Assembly: GCF_022213065.1 (NCBI RefSeq)
Contig: NZ_JAKLJA010000005.1
Location: 124,001 to 188,000, forward strand
DNA: 64,000 nt
Source: Paraburkholderia tagetis
GTDB taxonomy: Bacteria > Pseudomonadota > Gammaproteobacteria > Burkholderiales > Burkholderiaceae
Direction of reading: 5' to 3'
Shown here: positions 32,061-41,139 of the stretch, piece by piece
How positions within the stretch are numbered: position 1 is the first letter of the stretch
How the letters are laid out: each line of letters opens with the position of its first letter
Notes under the pieces: model-generated
The model's input: the letters and a program-made list of their open reading frames with translations, nothing else
The model's database searches: none
Told to the model about the DNA's origin: nothing
Program-made: the position numbers and the translations under genes

Positions 32061-32095
32061 TCCAACCATCCTTTTTCAGATCGCCAGGCCCGCCC

Positions 32096-32881
32096 GTGAA
32101 AGCCATTACTTCGCGCGACAATCCGCTCTACAAGCGCCTGAAAGCGCTGGCCGGCTCGACGCACCAGCAGCGGCGCAGCCATCAAGCCCTGCTCGAGGGC
32201 TTCCACCTCGCGAGCGCATGGCTCGACGGCGGCACGCAGCCCGAATACTGCATCGTGACCGAGGGCGCGCTCGCGCATGCCGAAGCTCAGGCCATCGTTG
32301 CGCGCGTGGACGAGCGCCGGGTGGTCACTTTGCCCGACGCGCTCTTCGGCCAGATCTCGAACGTCGTGCACGGCGTGGGCATGCTGCTGCTCGTGGACAT
32401 GCCCGAGGCGCGTCTGCCTGGGCACGTAGAATCGACCTGCCTCGTGCTCGATGGCTTGCAGGACGCGGGCAACGTCGGCTCGATCCTGCGTAGCGCGGCG
32501 GCCGCAGGGATCGACAAGGTGTTTTGCACGCCCGGAACCGCCTACGCGTGGTCGTCGAAGGTGCTGCGCTCGGCAATGGGCGCGCATTTCCTGCTGCAGG
32601 TTTTCGAAAACGTCGATCCCGAGACGCTGATCGAGATGCTCGGCGTGCCGATTGTGATCACCGATTCGCATGGCGCGCGAGCTATCGACGAGAGCGATCT
32701 CACGGGGCAGGTGGCGTGGGTTTTCGGCAACGAAGGGGCGGGCGTCTCGCAGTTCTGGCGCGATGCGGCGGCACTGCGCGTGACGATTCCGCAACCGGGC
32801 GGCATGGAATCGCTGAATGTAGCGGCGGCGGCAGCCGTATGCCTCTTTGAGCAATGCCGTCAGCAGCGTCACGCGCACTGA
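32096..32881 (+). CDS. TrmH/SpoU-family RNA 2'-O-methyltransferase
   Basis: A 261-residue SPOUT methyltransferase that probably modifies rRNA or tRNA 2'-OH with SAM. The N-terminal substrate-binding domain is about residues 1-105. The three SpoU motifs are DGLQDAGNVGSILRSAAAAG (motif 1), WVFGNEGAGVS (motif 2) and IPQPGGMESLNVAAAAAVCLFE (motif 3), which form the knotted SAM site. The GTG at 32096 (VKAITSRDNPLYKRLKAL) starts the recognised domain; the open frame upstream to 31847 overlaps rnhB and is spurious. The exact target nucleotide cannot be read from the sequence; RlmB is one possibility. Confidence 0.88.
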   Translation: MKAITSRDNPLYKRLKALAGSTHQQRRSHQALLEGFHLASAWLDGGTQPEYCIVTEGALAHAEAQAIVARVDERRVVTLPDALFGQISNVVHGVGMLLLVDMPEARLPGHVESTCLVLDGLQDAGNVGSILRSAAAAGIDKVFCTPGTAYAWSSKVLRSAMGAHFLLQVFENVDPETLIEMLGVPIVITDSHGARAIDESDLTGQVAWVFGNEGAGVSQFWRDAAALRVTIPQPGGMESLNVAAAAAVCLFEQCRQQRHAH

Positions 32882-32913
32882 ACGTTGCGTGATTTGCTTC
32901 AAATCGTTGCAAC

Positions 32914-32951
32914 AAAAAGGCCCGCAGGTCACCACCTCTGCAGGCCTTTTT
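32914..32951. terminator. Bidirectional terminator, rRNA methyltransferase/ppsR
   Basis: Stem AAAAAGGCC-C-GCAG (32914-32927) with CTGC-A-GGCCTTTTT (32938-32951), one mismatch. A-run and T-run on the two sides allow termination of both convergent genes. Confidence 0.85.
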
Positions 32952-32972
32952 CGTTTCTATGCGAAGTGAACT

Positions 32973-33788
32973 TCAGTACACCGGTTTGTCGAGGCGGATT
33001 TCCTGCAGGATCGTGGTGGCGATTTCCTCGATGGACTTGTGCGTGGACGAGAGCCACTTGATGCTTTCGCGGCGCATCATTGCCTCGGCCTCGTTCACTT
33101 CATAACGGCAGTTCTCCAGCGCCGCGTACTTGCTGCCCGGCCGCCGCTCGTTGCGGATTTCAGTGAGACGTTGCGGATCGATCGAAAGCCCGAAAATCTT
33201 CCCGCGATACGGAAGCAGTGAATTGGGCAGCTTGGCGCGTTCGAAGTCGTCCGGGATCAGCGGATAGTTGGCCGCTTTCACGCCGTACTGCATCGCCAGA
33301 TAGAGGCTGGTCGGCGTCTTGCCGCTGCGCGACACGCCCACGAGGATCACGTCGGCGTCGTTGAGGTTGCGGTCGGACTGGCCGTCGTCGTGCGCGAGCG
33401 AGAAGTTGATGGCCTCGATACGGTTCTTGTACTCGTCGGTGTCGGCGTTCTGGTGGCCGCGGCCCATCGCGTGGCTCGACTTGAGCTCCAGCTCCTGCTC
33501 GAGCGGCTCGACGAAGGTCTGGAACATGTCGAGCACGAGCGCGTTCGAGCGCTTGACGATCTCGTTCGAGTTGCTATCCACCAGGGTCGTGAAGACGATC
33601 GGGCGGCGGCCTTCGTGCACGGCGGCTTCGTTGATCTTTTCTGCCGTCGAGTAAGCCTTGTCCGTCGAGTCGACGAACGGCAGACGCACGAGGCGGAACT
33701 TCTGGTCGAACTGCGAGAGGATCGAATGCGCGAACGTTTCGGCAGTGATCCCGGTACCGTCGGAGACGATGAATACGGTAGGCGACAT
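32973..33788 (-). CDS. ppsR: Phosphoenolpyruvate synthetase regulatory protein PpsR
   Basis: A 271-residue bifunctional ADP-dependent kinase/Pi-dependent pyrophosphorylase (DUF299 family) that inactivates and reactivates PEP synthase by phosphorylating a Thr next to its catalytic His. The N-terminal signature is MSPTVFIVSDGTGITAETFAHS. The P-loop GVSRSGKT is at residues 151-158, followed by YPLIPDDFERAKLPNSLLPY. The frame is open to 33944, but the family start is MSPTVFIVSDG at 33788. It is divergent from its target gene ppsA. Confidence 0.96.
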   Translation of the reverse strand: MSPTVFIVSDGTGITAETFAHSILSQFDQKFRLVRLPFVDSTDKAYSTAEKINEAAVHEGRRPIVFTTLVDSNSNEIVKRSNALVLDMFQTFVEPLEQELELKSSHAMGRGHQNADTDEYKNRIEAINFSLAHDDGQSDRNLNDADVILVGVSRSGKTPTSLYLAMQYGVKAANYPLIPDDFERAKLPNSLLPYRGKIFGLSIDPQRLTEIRNERRPGSKYAALENCRYEVNEAEAMMRRESIKWLSSTHKSIEEIATTILQEIRLDKPVY

Positions 33789-34189
33789 CGGTTGAGGCTG
33801 GGTACGTGAGTGGGGCCAGACGGGTGAAACGCCCGGTGGCGTCCCGGGAAGCATTGTGTAACGATTCCGAGGCGCGATTCTCGCCGACAGACACATTTTG
33901 GAGAGTCGGCACGGTAGAATAGCGGCAACCTGTTGGATAAGCAATTGCAGTCAATCGCGCCAAATCGCAGTCCATTGTGGCTCAATCAGGCGTCAATTTG
34001 CAGCGATTTCGGGTAATTTCGCGCAATCGCACGCATCTTCCTGCTTCTCCTTCCACTGGATGAGAGCCCCGTCGCGGTTGCGATTGCTTCTCCAACAGGT
34101 TGCGCAAGGCGCAGATCCGCTTCCAATGGGCGGCCTGCGTTCGAGCCCACTTGCGCAATCGTGAATTTTTTTCACACTTAGGGGCTTGT
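33789..34189. other. ppsR-ppsA divergent regulatory region
   Basis: 401 bp without a gene between the regulator and its target. It holds a pair of long inverted repeats (33925-33949 and 34079-34103) around a centre with repeated AATCGC/GCGATT words. Promoters for both genes must be here. I see no consensus -35/-10 pair, so an alternative sigma factor or activator is possible. Confidence 0.6.
33925..34103. repeat. 25-bp inverted repeat pair in the ppsR-ppsA region
   Basis: The left arm (33925-33949) begins GCAACCTGTTGGA. The right arm (34079-34103) is its inverted copy ending TCCAACAGGTTGC. The 25-bp arms match at 23 positions and are 129 bp apart. Confidence 0.88.
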
Positions 34190-36589
34190 ATGACTAACAC
34201 CGTTGCCAAGGATCAGGCGTATGTAGTGCCTTTCGAGCAGTTGCGGATGACCGATGTCGAGATCGTGGGCGGCAAGAACGCCTCGCTCGGCGAAATGATC
34301 AGCCAGTTGGCTGAGGCTGGCGTGCGTGTGCCCACGGGCTTCGCCACGACCGCGCTCGCCTTCCGCGACTTCCTGAAACACAACAACCTGACCGAACGGA
34401 TTGCCGCTCGCCTGGAGAAGCTCGACGTCGACGACGTCAAGGCACTGGCCGAAGCGGGCAAGGAAATTCGCCAGTGGATCGTCGACGCGCCGCTGCAGCC
34501 GAAGCTCGAAGCGGACATTCGCGCGGGCTTCGAAACGCTGCAGGCCAGCTCGCCGAGCGAGCTGTCGTTCGCGGTGCGGTCGTCGGCTACGGCAGAAGAT
34601 CTGCCGGACGCGTCGTTCGCCGGTCAACAGGAAAGCTACCTGAATGTGGTGGGCATCGAAGACGTGCTCGATCGCCTCAAGCACGTGTTCGCGTCGCTCT
34701 ACAACGACCGCGCCATTTCCTATCGTGTCCACAAGGGCTTCACCCACGCTGAAGTCGCGCTGTCGGCTGGCGTGCAGCGCATGGTCCGTTCGGACCGCGG
34801 CGCCGCAGGCGTGATGTTCACGCTGGATACGGAATCGGGCTTCAAGGAAGCCGTGTTCATCACGTCGAGCTATGGCCTTGGTGAAACGGTCGTGCAGGGC
34901 GCCGTGAATCCGGACGAGTTCTACGTCTTCAAGACCACGCTCGCGCAGGGCAAGGCTCCGATCATCCGCCGCTCGATCGGCTCGAAGCTCATCAAGATGG
35001 AATTCACGCAGCCGGGCGAGCCGGGCCGCGTGAAGACGGTCGACGTCTCGCACGAACAGCGCAACCGCTTCTCGATCACCGACGAAGACGTGATCGAGCT
35101 GGCCAAGTACGCCGTCATCATCGAGAAGCACTATCAGCGTCCGATGGACATCGAGTGGGGCAAGGACGGCCTCGATGGCAAGATCTTCATTCTCCAGGCA
35201 CGTCCGGAGACGGTGAAGAGCCAGGCCGCGGGCAAGATCGAGCAGCGCTTCAAGCTCAAGGGCCAGTCGCAGGTTCTGGCAACGGGCCGCGCGATCGGCC
35301 AGAAGATCGGCGCGGGCCGCGTGAAGGTGATTCACGATCCGTCCGAAATGGAGCGCGTGCAGCCGGGCGACGTGCTGGTCGCCGACATGACCGACCCGAA
35401 CTGGGAGCCGGTGATGAAGCGCGCTTCGGCCATCGTCACGAATCGTGGCGGCCGTACCTGCCACGCGGCGATCATCGCGCGTGAGCTGGGCGTCCCGGCA
35501 GTCGTGGGTTGCGGCGACGCGACCGACATGCTCAAGGACGGCTCGCTCGTGACCGTGTCGTGCGCGGAAGGCGACGAAGGCCGCATCTATGACGGTCTGC
35601 TCGAAACCGAAGTCAGCGAAGTTCAGCGTGGCGAGCTGCCGGCGATTGCGGTCAAGATCATGATGAACGTCGGCAATCCGCAGCTCGCGTTCGACTTCTC
35701 GCAACTGCCGAACGCAGGTGTGGGCCTCGCGCGTCTCGAGTTCATCATCAACAACAACATCGGCGTGCACCCGAAGGCGATCCTCGAGTACCCGAACGTC
35801 GATGCAGACCTGAAGAAGGCGGTCGAGAGCGTGGCGCGCGGTCATGCGTCGCCGCGTGCGTTCTACGTCGACAAGCTCACGGAAGGCATCGCCACGATCG
35901 CGGCGGCGTTTTATCCGAAGCCCGTCATCGTGCGTCTCTCGGACTTCAAGTCGAACGAGTACAAGAAGCTGATCGGCGGCTCGCGCTACGAGCCGGACGA
36001 GGAAAACCCGATGCTGGGCTTCCGCGGCGCCTCGCGCTACATCGCCGAGGACTTCGCGCAAGCGTTCGAGATGGAATGCCTCGCGCTCAAGCGCGTGCGT
36101 GAAGAGATGGGTCTCTCGAACGTCGAGATCATGGTGCCGTTCGTGCGCACGCTCAAGCAGGCGGAGCGCGTGGTGGGCCTGCTCGAGAAGTTCGGCCTCA
36201 AGCGCGGCGTGAACGGCCTCAAGCTCATCATGATGTGCGAAGTGCCGTCGAACGCGATTCTCGCCGAAGAGTTCCTGCAGTACTTCGACGGTTTCTCGAT
36301 CGGTTCGAACGACCTCACGCAGCTCACGCTCGGCCTCGACCGGGACTCGGGCATGGAACTGCTGGCCGCCGATTTCGACGAACGCGATCCGGCCGTGAAG
36401 TTCATGTTGAAGCGCGCGATCGAAACCTGCCTTCGCCTCGGCAAATACGTCGGCATTTGCGGCCAGGGGCCGTCCGATCATCCGGACTTCGCCCGCTGGC
36501 TCGCCGACGAAGGCATCGCGTCGATGTCGCTGAACCCTGACACGGTCATCGAGACGTGGCAGGCACTCGCGAAGGCACAGGCGAAGTAA
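34190..36589 (+). CDS. ppsA: Phosphoenolpyruvate synthase
   Basis: A 799-residue gluconeogenic enzyme converting pyruvate, ATP and water to PEP, AMP and Pi. The N-terminal ATP-grasp domain begins [25 protein letters not shown]. The swivelling phosphohistidine domain carries [24 protein letters not shown], with the catalytic His at about residue 425 and the adjacent Thr that PpsR phosphorylates. The C-terminal PEP/pyruvate barrel ends with [17 protein letters not shown], whose Cys is the acid/base near 757. The ATG at 34190 is the family start; the open frame back to 34100 is not coding. It ends at a strong terminator. Confidence 0.98.
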   Translation: MTNTVAKDQAYVVPFEQLRMTDVEIVGGKNASLGEMISQLAEAGVRVPTGFATTALAFRDFLKHNNLTERIAARLEKLDVDDVKALAEAGKEIRQWIVDAPLQPKLEADIRAGFETLQASSPSELSFAVRSSATAEDLPDASFAGQQESYLNVVGIEDVLDRLKHVFASLYNDRAISYRVHKGFTHAEVALSAGVQRMVRSDRGAAGVMFTLDTESGFKEAVFITSSYGLGETVVQGAVNPDEFYVFKTTLAQGKAPIIRRSIGSKLIKMEFTQPGEPGRVKTVDVSHEQRNRFSITDEDVIELAKYAVIIEKHYQRPMDIEWGKDGLDGKIFILQARPETVKSQAAGKIEQRFKLKGQSQVLATGRAIGQKIGAGRVKVIHDPSEMERVQPGDVLVADMTDPNWEPVMKRASAIVTNRGGRTCHAAIIARELGVPAVVGCGDATDMLKDGSLVTVSCAEGDEGRIYDGLLETEVSEVQRGELPAIAVKIMMNVGNPQLAFDFSQLPNAGVGLARLEFIINNNIGVHPKAILEYPNVDADLKKAVESVARGHASPRAFYVDKLTEGIATIAAAFYPKPVIVRLSDFKSNEYKKLIGGSRYEPDEENPMLGFRGASRYIAEDFAQAFEMECLALKRVREEMGLSNVEIMVPFVRTLKQAERVVGLLEKFGLKRGVNGLKLIMMCEVPSNAILAEEFLQYFDGFSIGSNDLTQLTLGLDRDSGMELLAADFDERDPAVKFMLKRAIETCLRLGKYVGICGQGPSDHPDFARWLADEGIASMSLNPDTVIETWQALAKAQAK

Positions 36590-36692
36590 TGCCCGCCTGT
36601 TGACGCTACTTTGGCGCGCGCGGCGTGCGGAAGTCGAGGCGGCTTACGCCTCGCTTTGCACGCTGCGCAAAATAGTGTCAGCTTCGTGCTAT

Positions 36693-36721
36693 AACACCCC
36701 GGTCAAGCCGGGGTGTTTTAC
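36693..36721 (+). terminator. Terminator after ppsA
   Basis: Perfect 10-bp stem AACACCCCGG (36693-36702) with CCGGGGTGTT (36708-36717), loop TCAAG, followed by TTTACTTT. Confidence 0.85.
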
Positions 36722-36735
36722 TTTGGGAGGTCGAC

Positions 36736-37218
36736 GTGGGTCCGCATGGTTTGTTCTGGTGGATCGGCGCAGGCGTGCTGATCGTGGCCGAGCTGATGAC
36801 CGGCACGTTCTATCTGCTGATGATCGCGCTCGGCTTCCTCGCGGGCGTGCTCTCGTATGAGCTGGGCGCGCCGCTCGACCTGCAACTGGTGATAGCGGCG
36901 CTCGTGGCGCTGGCGGCCGTGATCGTGCTGCGGCGCTCGCGGTTCGGGCGGCGCCGGCGCATGGTCGATGCATCGACCGATCCGGGCGTGAATCTCGACA
37001 TCGGCTCGACGCTCCCGGTTGCCGTGTGGCGCGATAGGCGTGCGCGCACGATGTATCGAGGCGCCGAATGGGACGTCGAACTCGCGCCAGGTGAGCCCGA
37101 GGACGCTCACCTCTACGAAATCAAGGCGGTACGGGGCAATTGGCTTGTTGTCGTGGCCAGGCGTGCAGCCTCGGGTGCGGGCCCGCACGGGGCTCACGAA
37201 GACACGCGCCACGCCTGA
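36736..37218 (+). CDS. NfeD-family membrane protein
   Basis: A 160-residue NfeD1b-type protein that partners an SPFH/stomatin protein in membrane microdomain or protein quality-control complexes. Two or three N-terminal membrane segments (about residues 5-65: LFWWIGAGVLIVAELMTGTFYLLMIALGFLAGVL and LQLVIAALVALAAVIVL) precede a small C-terminal OB-fold domain (about 85-150, beginning NLDIGSTLPVAVWRDRRART). The GTG start has GGGAGG 5 bp upstream. It is 92 bp before the stomatin-like gene, matching the ybbJ-qmcA pair of E. coli. Confidence 0.88.
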   Translation: MGPHGLFWWIGAGVLIVAELMTGTFYLLMIALGFLAGVLSYELGAPLDLQLVIAALVALAAVIVLRRSRFGRRRRMVDASTDPGVNLDIGSTLPVAVWRDRRARTMYRGAEWDVELAPGEPEDAHLYEIKAVRGNWLVVVARRAASGAGPHGAHEDTRHA

Positions 37219-37310
37219 AGGGGCACGCATCGGCCGACTGGCAGGGCGACGCAGGTCTTGCATCGAAGAAGCTAAATCGAAGTCAAATCGAAGCCAATTG
37301 GGGGAAGCGT

Positions 37311-38267
37311 ATGCAAGTGCCAATCGTCGGGGTCATCCTGCTCGTGATCGTCATCGTGCTGATCTCGAAGACCATGAAGATCGTGCCGCAGCAGCATGCC
37401 TGGGTGCTCGAGCGGCTGGGCCGCTACCACTCCACGCTCACGCCGGGCCTCTCGATCGTGCTGCCGTTCATCGACCGAGTGGCCTACAAGCACGTGCTCA
37501 AGGAAATCCCGCTCGATGTGCCGAGCCAGATCTGTATCACGCGCGACAACACCCAGCTCCAGGTGGACGGCGTGCTGTACTTCCAGGTGACCGATCCGAT
37601 GAAGGCCTCGTATGGCTCGAGCAACTTCGTGTTCGCGATCACGCAGCTTTCCCAGACCACGCTGCGCTCGGTGATCGGCAAACTGGAGCTCGACAAGACC
37701 TTCGAGGAGCGCGATTTCATCAATCACAGTGTGGTTTCGGCGCTCGACGAGGCGGCCGCCAACTGGGGTGTGAAGGTACTGCGCTACGAGATCAAGGATC
37801 TCACGCCGCCGAAGGAAATTCTGCACGCCATGCAGGCGCAGATTACGGCGGAGCGGGAGAAGCGCGCGCTGATCGCGGCCTCGGAAGGGCGCAAGCAGGA
37901 GCAGATCAACCTCGCGGCCGGCGCGCGCGAGGCAGCGATCCAGAAGTCGGAAGGCGAGAAGCAGGCGGCCATCAACCAGGCCCAAGGTCAGGCGGCCGCG
38001 ATTCTGGCGGTGGCCGAGGCGAATGCGCAGGCCATCCAGAAGATCGGCAACTCGATTCAGGCCCAAGGCGGCATGGACGCCGTCAACCTCAAGGTGGCGG
38101 AGCAGTACGTCACGGCGTTCGGCAACCTCGCAAAGCAGGGCAATACGCTGATCGTGCCCGGCAATATGAGCGATTTGAGTTCGATGATCGCCTCGGCGCT
38201 CACCATCGTGAATCGCACGGGTATGCAGGAGACGCAGTTGGGCCGGGATACGGCGAAGGGCGTTTGA
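37311..38267 (+). CDS. qmcA: SPFH/Band 7 stomatin-like protein QmcA
   Basis: A 318-residue membrane-anchored SPFH protein that forms large ring oligomers and is linked to FtsH proteolysis in relatives. The N-terminal anchor is VPIVGVILLVIVIVLISK (about residues 2-20). The SPFH domain starts MKIVPQQHAWVLERLGRYHSTLTPGLSIVLPFID, and a long coiled coil rich in Ala/Glu/Gln spans about 190-280 (AEREKRALIAASEGRKQEQINLAAGAREA...). The ATG at 37311 has GGGGAAG upstream; the open frame back to 37140 overlaps the NfeD gene and is unlikely. It closely resembles E. coli QmcA in length and pattern. Confidence 0.9.
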   Translation: MQVPIVGVILLVIVIVLISKTMKIVPQQHAWVLERLGRYHSTLTPGLSIVLPFIDRVAYKHVLKEIPLDVPSQICITRDNTQLQVDGVLYFQVTDPMKASYGSSNFVFAITQLSQTTLRSVIGKLELDKTFEERDFINHSVVSALDEAAANWGVKVLRYEIKDLTPPKEILHAMQAQITAEREKRALIAASEGRKQEQINLAAGAREAAIQKSEGEKQAAINQAQGQAAAILAVAEANAQAIQKIGNSIQAQGGMDAVNLKVAEQYVTAFGNLAKQGNTLIVPGNMSDLSSMIASALTIVNRTGMQETQLGRDTAKGV

Positions 38268-38326
38268 GCCGGGCGAGGCACGATAGCGGCCACAAATAGG
38301 CCACAAAAAGGCTGTCAAAAGGCCAC

Positions 38327-38356
38327 AAAAATGGGCGGCTCGGGCCGCCCATTTTT
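38327..38356. terminator. Bidirectional terminator, qmcA/smpB
   Basis: Stem AAAAATGGGCGGC (38327-38339) with GCCGCCCATTTTT (38344-38356), loop TCGG, perfect over 13 bp. Three short GGCCACAAA copies lie just upstream (38288-38330). Confidence 0.92.
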
Positions 38357-38422
38357 ATTTCCGCCACTTTTGCCGCGTCTGGCTCGCGGGTCGGTGAAGT
38401 GACGGACCGATGCGCGCTGCGC

Positions 38423-38869
38423 TCAGGTGGGCGTGCGCATCAAGCGCGCCTTTTCGCGCTGCCAGTCGCGCTGCTTCTCGGTTTCGCGCTTGTCGTGCAG
38501 CTTCTTGCCCTTCGCGAGGCCGATCTCGCACTTCACGCGGCCGCCCTTGTAGTGGAAGTTCAGCGGCACGAGCGTGAACCCGCGCTGCTCGACCTTGCCG
38601 ATCAGTTTGTCGATCTCTTCGCGGTGGAGCAGCAGCTTGCGCGTGCGCGTGGGGTCCGGGTGGATGTGCGTCGAGGCTTCGGGCAGCGGGCTGATGTGCG
38701 TGCCGATCAGGTACAGTTCGCCGTCCTTGATCACGACGTAGCTTTCCTTGATGTTGGCTCGCCCGGCGCGCATGGCCTTGACCTCCCATCCTTCGAGCAC
38801 GAGTCCCGCCTCGTGGCGCTCTTCGATGAAGTAATCGAAGAACGCTTTTCTGTTGTCGATGATGCTCAT
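38423..38869 (-). CDS. smpB: SsrA-binding protein SmpB
   Basis: A 148-residue OB-fold RNA-binding protein that brings tmRNA to stalled ribosomes for trans-translation. The family motifs are [45 protein letters not shown] and [15 protein letters not shown]. The basic C-terminal tail ([26 protein letters not shown]) enters the mRNA channel. The start at 38869 is the family start; an in-frame extension to 38926 has no match. It is divergent from ratA, a conserved pairing. Confidence 0.97.
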   Translation of the reverse strand: MSIIDNRKAFFDYFIEERHEAGLVLEGWEVKAMRAGRANIKESYVVIKDGELYLIGTHISPLPEASTHIHPDPTRTRKLLLHREEIDKLIGKVEQRGFTLVPLNFHYKGGRVKCEIGLAKGKKLHDKRETEKQRDWQREKARLMRTPT

Positions 38870-38971
38870 AGGAAAATGGGAAACGCCCAACTCGTTTAAA
38901 ATTACGATTTTAGCAAAGCGGGCCACCGAAAGCCCGTGGCGCCTTCACCCTTGCCTCGCATTGCGCAATTT

Positions 38972-39415
38972 ATGGCGGATGTCCAGAAAACCGTGTTGAT
39001 TCGCCATTCGGCGGAACAGATGTTCGACCTCGTCACCGATGTCGACGACTATCCCAACTTCCTGCCCTGGTGCGGTGGCGTCGAGGTTCGCCGCAAGGAC
39101 GAGGACGGAATGGAGGCGAAAATCGATATCAACTTCAAGGGCATCAAGCAGCACTTCGCCACGCGCAACAAGCACAAGCGGCCCGAGCGCATCGATATGG
39201 AGTTCGCCGACGGTCCGTTCAAGAAGTTCACGGGCGCCTGGCGCTTCACGCCGCTGCGCGCCGATGCCTGCAAGATCGAATTCTCGCTGCACTACGAGTT
39301 TTCAAACATCATTCTCGAGAAGCTCATCGGGCCGGTGTTCCACCACATCGCGAACACCTTCGTCGACACGTTCGTGAAGCGCGCCGACCAGCGTTACGGC
39401 AAGAACAAGCCATGA
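38972..39415 (+). CDS. ratA: START/COQ10-family protein RatA
   Basis: A 147-residue polyketide cyclase/START-like protein of the RatA/COQ10 family (VQKTVLIRHSAEQMFDLVTDVDDYPNFLPWCGGVEV). In E. coli RatA binds 50S subunits and blocks association with the 30S, while eukaryotic homologues bind ubiquinone. The role here is uncertain between ribosome control and quinone handling. The ATG at 38972 gives the family start. Its TGA overlaps the rnfH start (ATGA). The smpB-ratA-rnfH arrangement is conserved. Confidence 0.9.
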   Translation: MADVQKTVLIRHSAEQMFDLVTDVDDYPNFLPWCGGVEVRRKDEDGMEAKIDINFKGIKQHFATRNKHKRPERIDMEFADGPFKKFTGAWRFTPLRADACKIEFSLHYEFSNIILEKLIGPVFHHIANTFVDTFVKRADQRYGKNKP

Positions 39416-39744
39416 GCGCGAAACTGTCCATCGACGTCTGCTACGCGCTGCCTGACGCGCAGACGCTCATCGGCGTGGAGCTGGCGCCTGGCTCGACGGT
39501 TCGGCAGGCCATCGAGGCGAGCGGCATCCTCGCACGTCATCCCGAAATCGACCTGACGAAGCTGAAGGTGGGCGTCTACGGCAAGCTCAAGCCGCTCGAT
39601 ACCGTGCTCGCCGATCACGACCGTGTGGAGATCTACCGCCCGCTGGTGGTCGACCCCAAGCTCGCGCGCCAGCGCCGCGTCGATAAAACCCGCAAGGAAG
39701 GCTCGATCGAGGGCCGCAAGTGGCAGAACAAGGATTCGCGCTGA
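39412..39744 (+). CDS. rnfH: RnfH family protein (UPF0125)
   Basis: A 110-residue ubiquitin-like/ThiS-fold protein (MSAKLSIDVCYALPDAQTLIGVELAPGSTVRQAIEASGIL). The conserved core is LKVGVYGKLKPLDTVLADHDRVEIYRPLVVDPKLARQRR, with a basic tail. E. coli RatB/YfjF is the homologue; its function is not settled. The start overlaps the ratA stop by 4 bp. Confidence 0.9.
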   Translation: MSAKLSIDVCYALPDAQTLIGVELAPGSTVRQAIEASGILARHPEIDLTKLKVGVYGKLKPLDTVLADHDRVEIYRPLVVDPKLARQRRVDKTRKEGSIEGRKWQNKDSR

Positions 39745-39794
39745 ATTTGCGTTGACGGCCGCCAAACCTGGTGCGTTGCGGCCCCCAAATTCCC

Positions 39795-40850
39795 TCAGTT
39801 CGCCGCGCGGCGATGTTCCGTGCCGTTCTTGCCCGAGGCATCCGTCTCGCCGACGCCAGGGGCTCCACGAATACCCGGCAAGTCGCCTTCCGGCACGATG
39901 CCGTCGCCGTGTGCCGTGTCTTTCGCTCCGCCCGAATGCTGGCGGACCGACCAGCTCACGCCCACCACCAGCAGCACGATCGCCGCGACTTCGAGCAGGC
40001 GCGGCAGGCGGTGGTCGTAGACAAAGGCGTAGAGCAGGGCGAACAACGTCTCGAAGACGATCATCTGGCCGGAAAGCGTGAGCGGGAGGCGCTTGGAGGC
40101 CGCGTTCCAGAGGCCGTTGCCGAGCCACGACGCGCCAATCGCCAGCACGAGATTCAGTTGCCAGAACGTGCTCCAGCGCCCGCTGCCCACGCTTTCCTGC
40201 ACTGCGCCAGCGGGCATGACGAGCACTGCGAGCCAGAGCAGGCCGCCGAGCGCACCCGTGACGACGCCCCAGAGCACCGACCACTCGTTGCCGCCGAAGC
40301 GCGCGTTGCGTTGCAGATAGCGGGCATTTTCGACGGCGTACCATGTCCAGCATGCGAGTGCGCCAACTGCGCAGCCAAGGCCGGCGATCTTCGTGAGCGT
40401 GCTCGCGTGATTGCCGGCGCTTGCCGTGAAGACGTCGACGTTGATGCACACGATGCCCGCTGCGATCATCGCGAGCGGCCAGACCAGCTTCGAGAGCGCC
40501 ACGGCGCCGTGATCGCCGCGTCCGAGCAGGGTGACCGTGACCGGCAGGACGCCGACGATCAGCGAGGCCGGCGCAATGCCCACGAGATGAATCGCGCTCG
40601 CCAGAAAGAGGTAATAGAGAAGGTTGCCCACCAGGGCGAGCTTCACGAGCGCGATAAGGTCGGCGCGCGTGATGCGCGGCCAGACGCGCCGCAGCATGGG
40701 CAGGAGCGCGGCGAACGAGACGAGGCCGTACATCGTGTAGCGTCCGGCGCTCAGGAGCAGCGGCGAGAATTCCGGCAACTGGCGAGGCACCAGGAACACG
40801 GTTCCCCATAACGCACCGGCGAGCACGCCGTACAACACACCACGCTGCAT
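39795..40850 (-). CDS. EamA/DMT-family permease
   Basis: A 351-residue polytopic membrane protein. The first half starts MQRGVLYGVLAGALWGTVFLVPRQLPEFSPLLLSAGRYTMYG, with the WG and AxRY-type features of the EamA family. A second set of helices follows from about residue 150, with TM10 around LLEVAAIVLLVVGVSWS. A hydrophilic C-terminal tail of about 40 residues (GGAKDTAHGDGIVPEG...) is unusual for the family and has no recognisable domain. The substrate is unknown. It is encoded convergent to rnfH and divergent from guaB. It is not closely similar to the permease at 1154. Confidence 0.82.
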   Translation of the reverse strand: MQRGVLYGVLAGALWGTVFLVPRQLPEFSPLLLSAGRYTMYGLVSFAALLPMLRRVWPRITRADLIALVKLALVGNLLYYLFLASAIHLVGIAPASLIVGVLPVTVTLLGRGDHGAVALSKLVWPLAMIAAGIVCINVDVFTASAGNHASTLTKIAGLGCAVGALACWTWYAVENARYLQRNARFGGNEWSVLWGVVTGALGGLLWLAVLVMPAGAVQESVGSGRWSTFWQLNLVLAIGASWLGNGLWNAASKRLPLTLSGQMIVFETLFALLYAFVYDHRLPRLLEVAAIVLLVVGVSWSVRQHSGGAKDTAHGDGIVPEGDLPGIRGAPGVGETDASGKNGTEHRRAAN

Positions 40851-41108
40851 TTTCCTTGCCTCCGCAATTGACCTGGGCCGTCCGTGGCCCTACAGGATGG
40901 GCGCCAGCTTAATCGCGAGTCTGCACGATCGTCTTGTTCAATCCTGCACGGTGCGATTCCCGTTTCGCGGCGCATGGCTGACGGCCCGAAAATCGGGTCT
41001 GACGCGCCGCTCCCGCGCCGCCGCGCGGCTCGTCCCAAACCTCAAAAAAATCCCGAAAACGGCGCTAAGCTACTGTACGCACTGATGATTTCCAGGGCGC
41101 TATCCCGT

Positions 41109-41114
41109 ATAATC
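41109..41114 (+). promoter_or_regulatory. -10 element of guaB promoter
   Basis: Perfect TATAAT 25 bp before the guaB ATG. No good -35 is visible at 16-18 bp upstream. Transcription would start near 41121, leaving a short leader. The rest of the 289-bp gap from the permease gene holds nothing I can name. Confidence 0.55.
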
Positions 41115-41139
41115 TGCTTTTGCGCCTATAGGATTTGCC

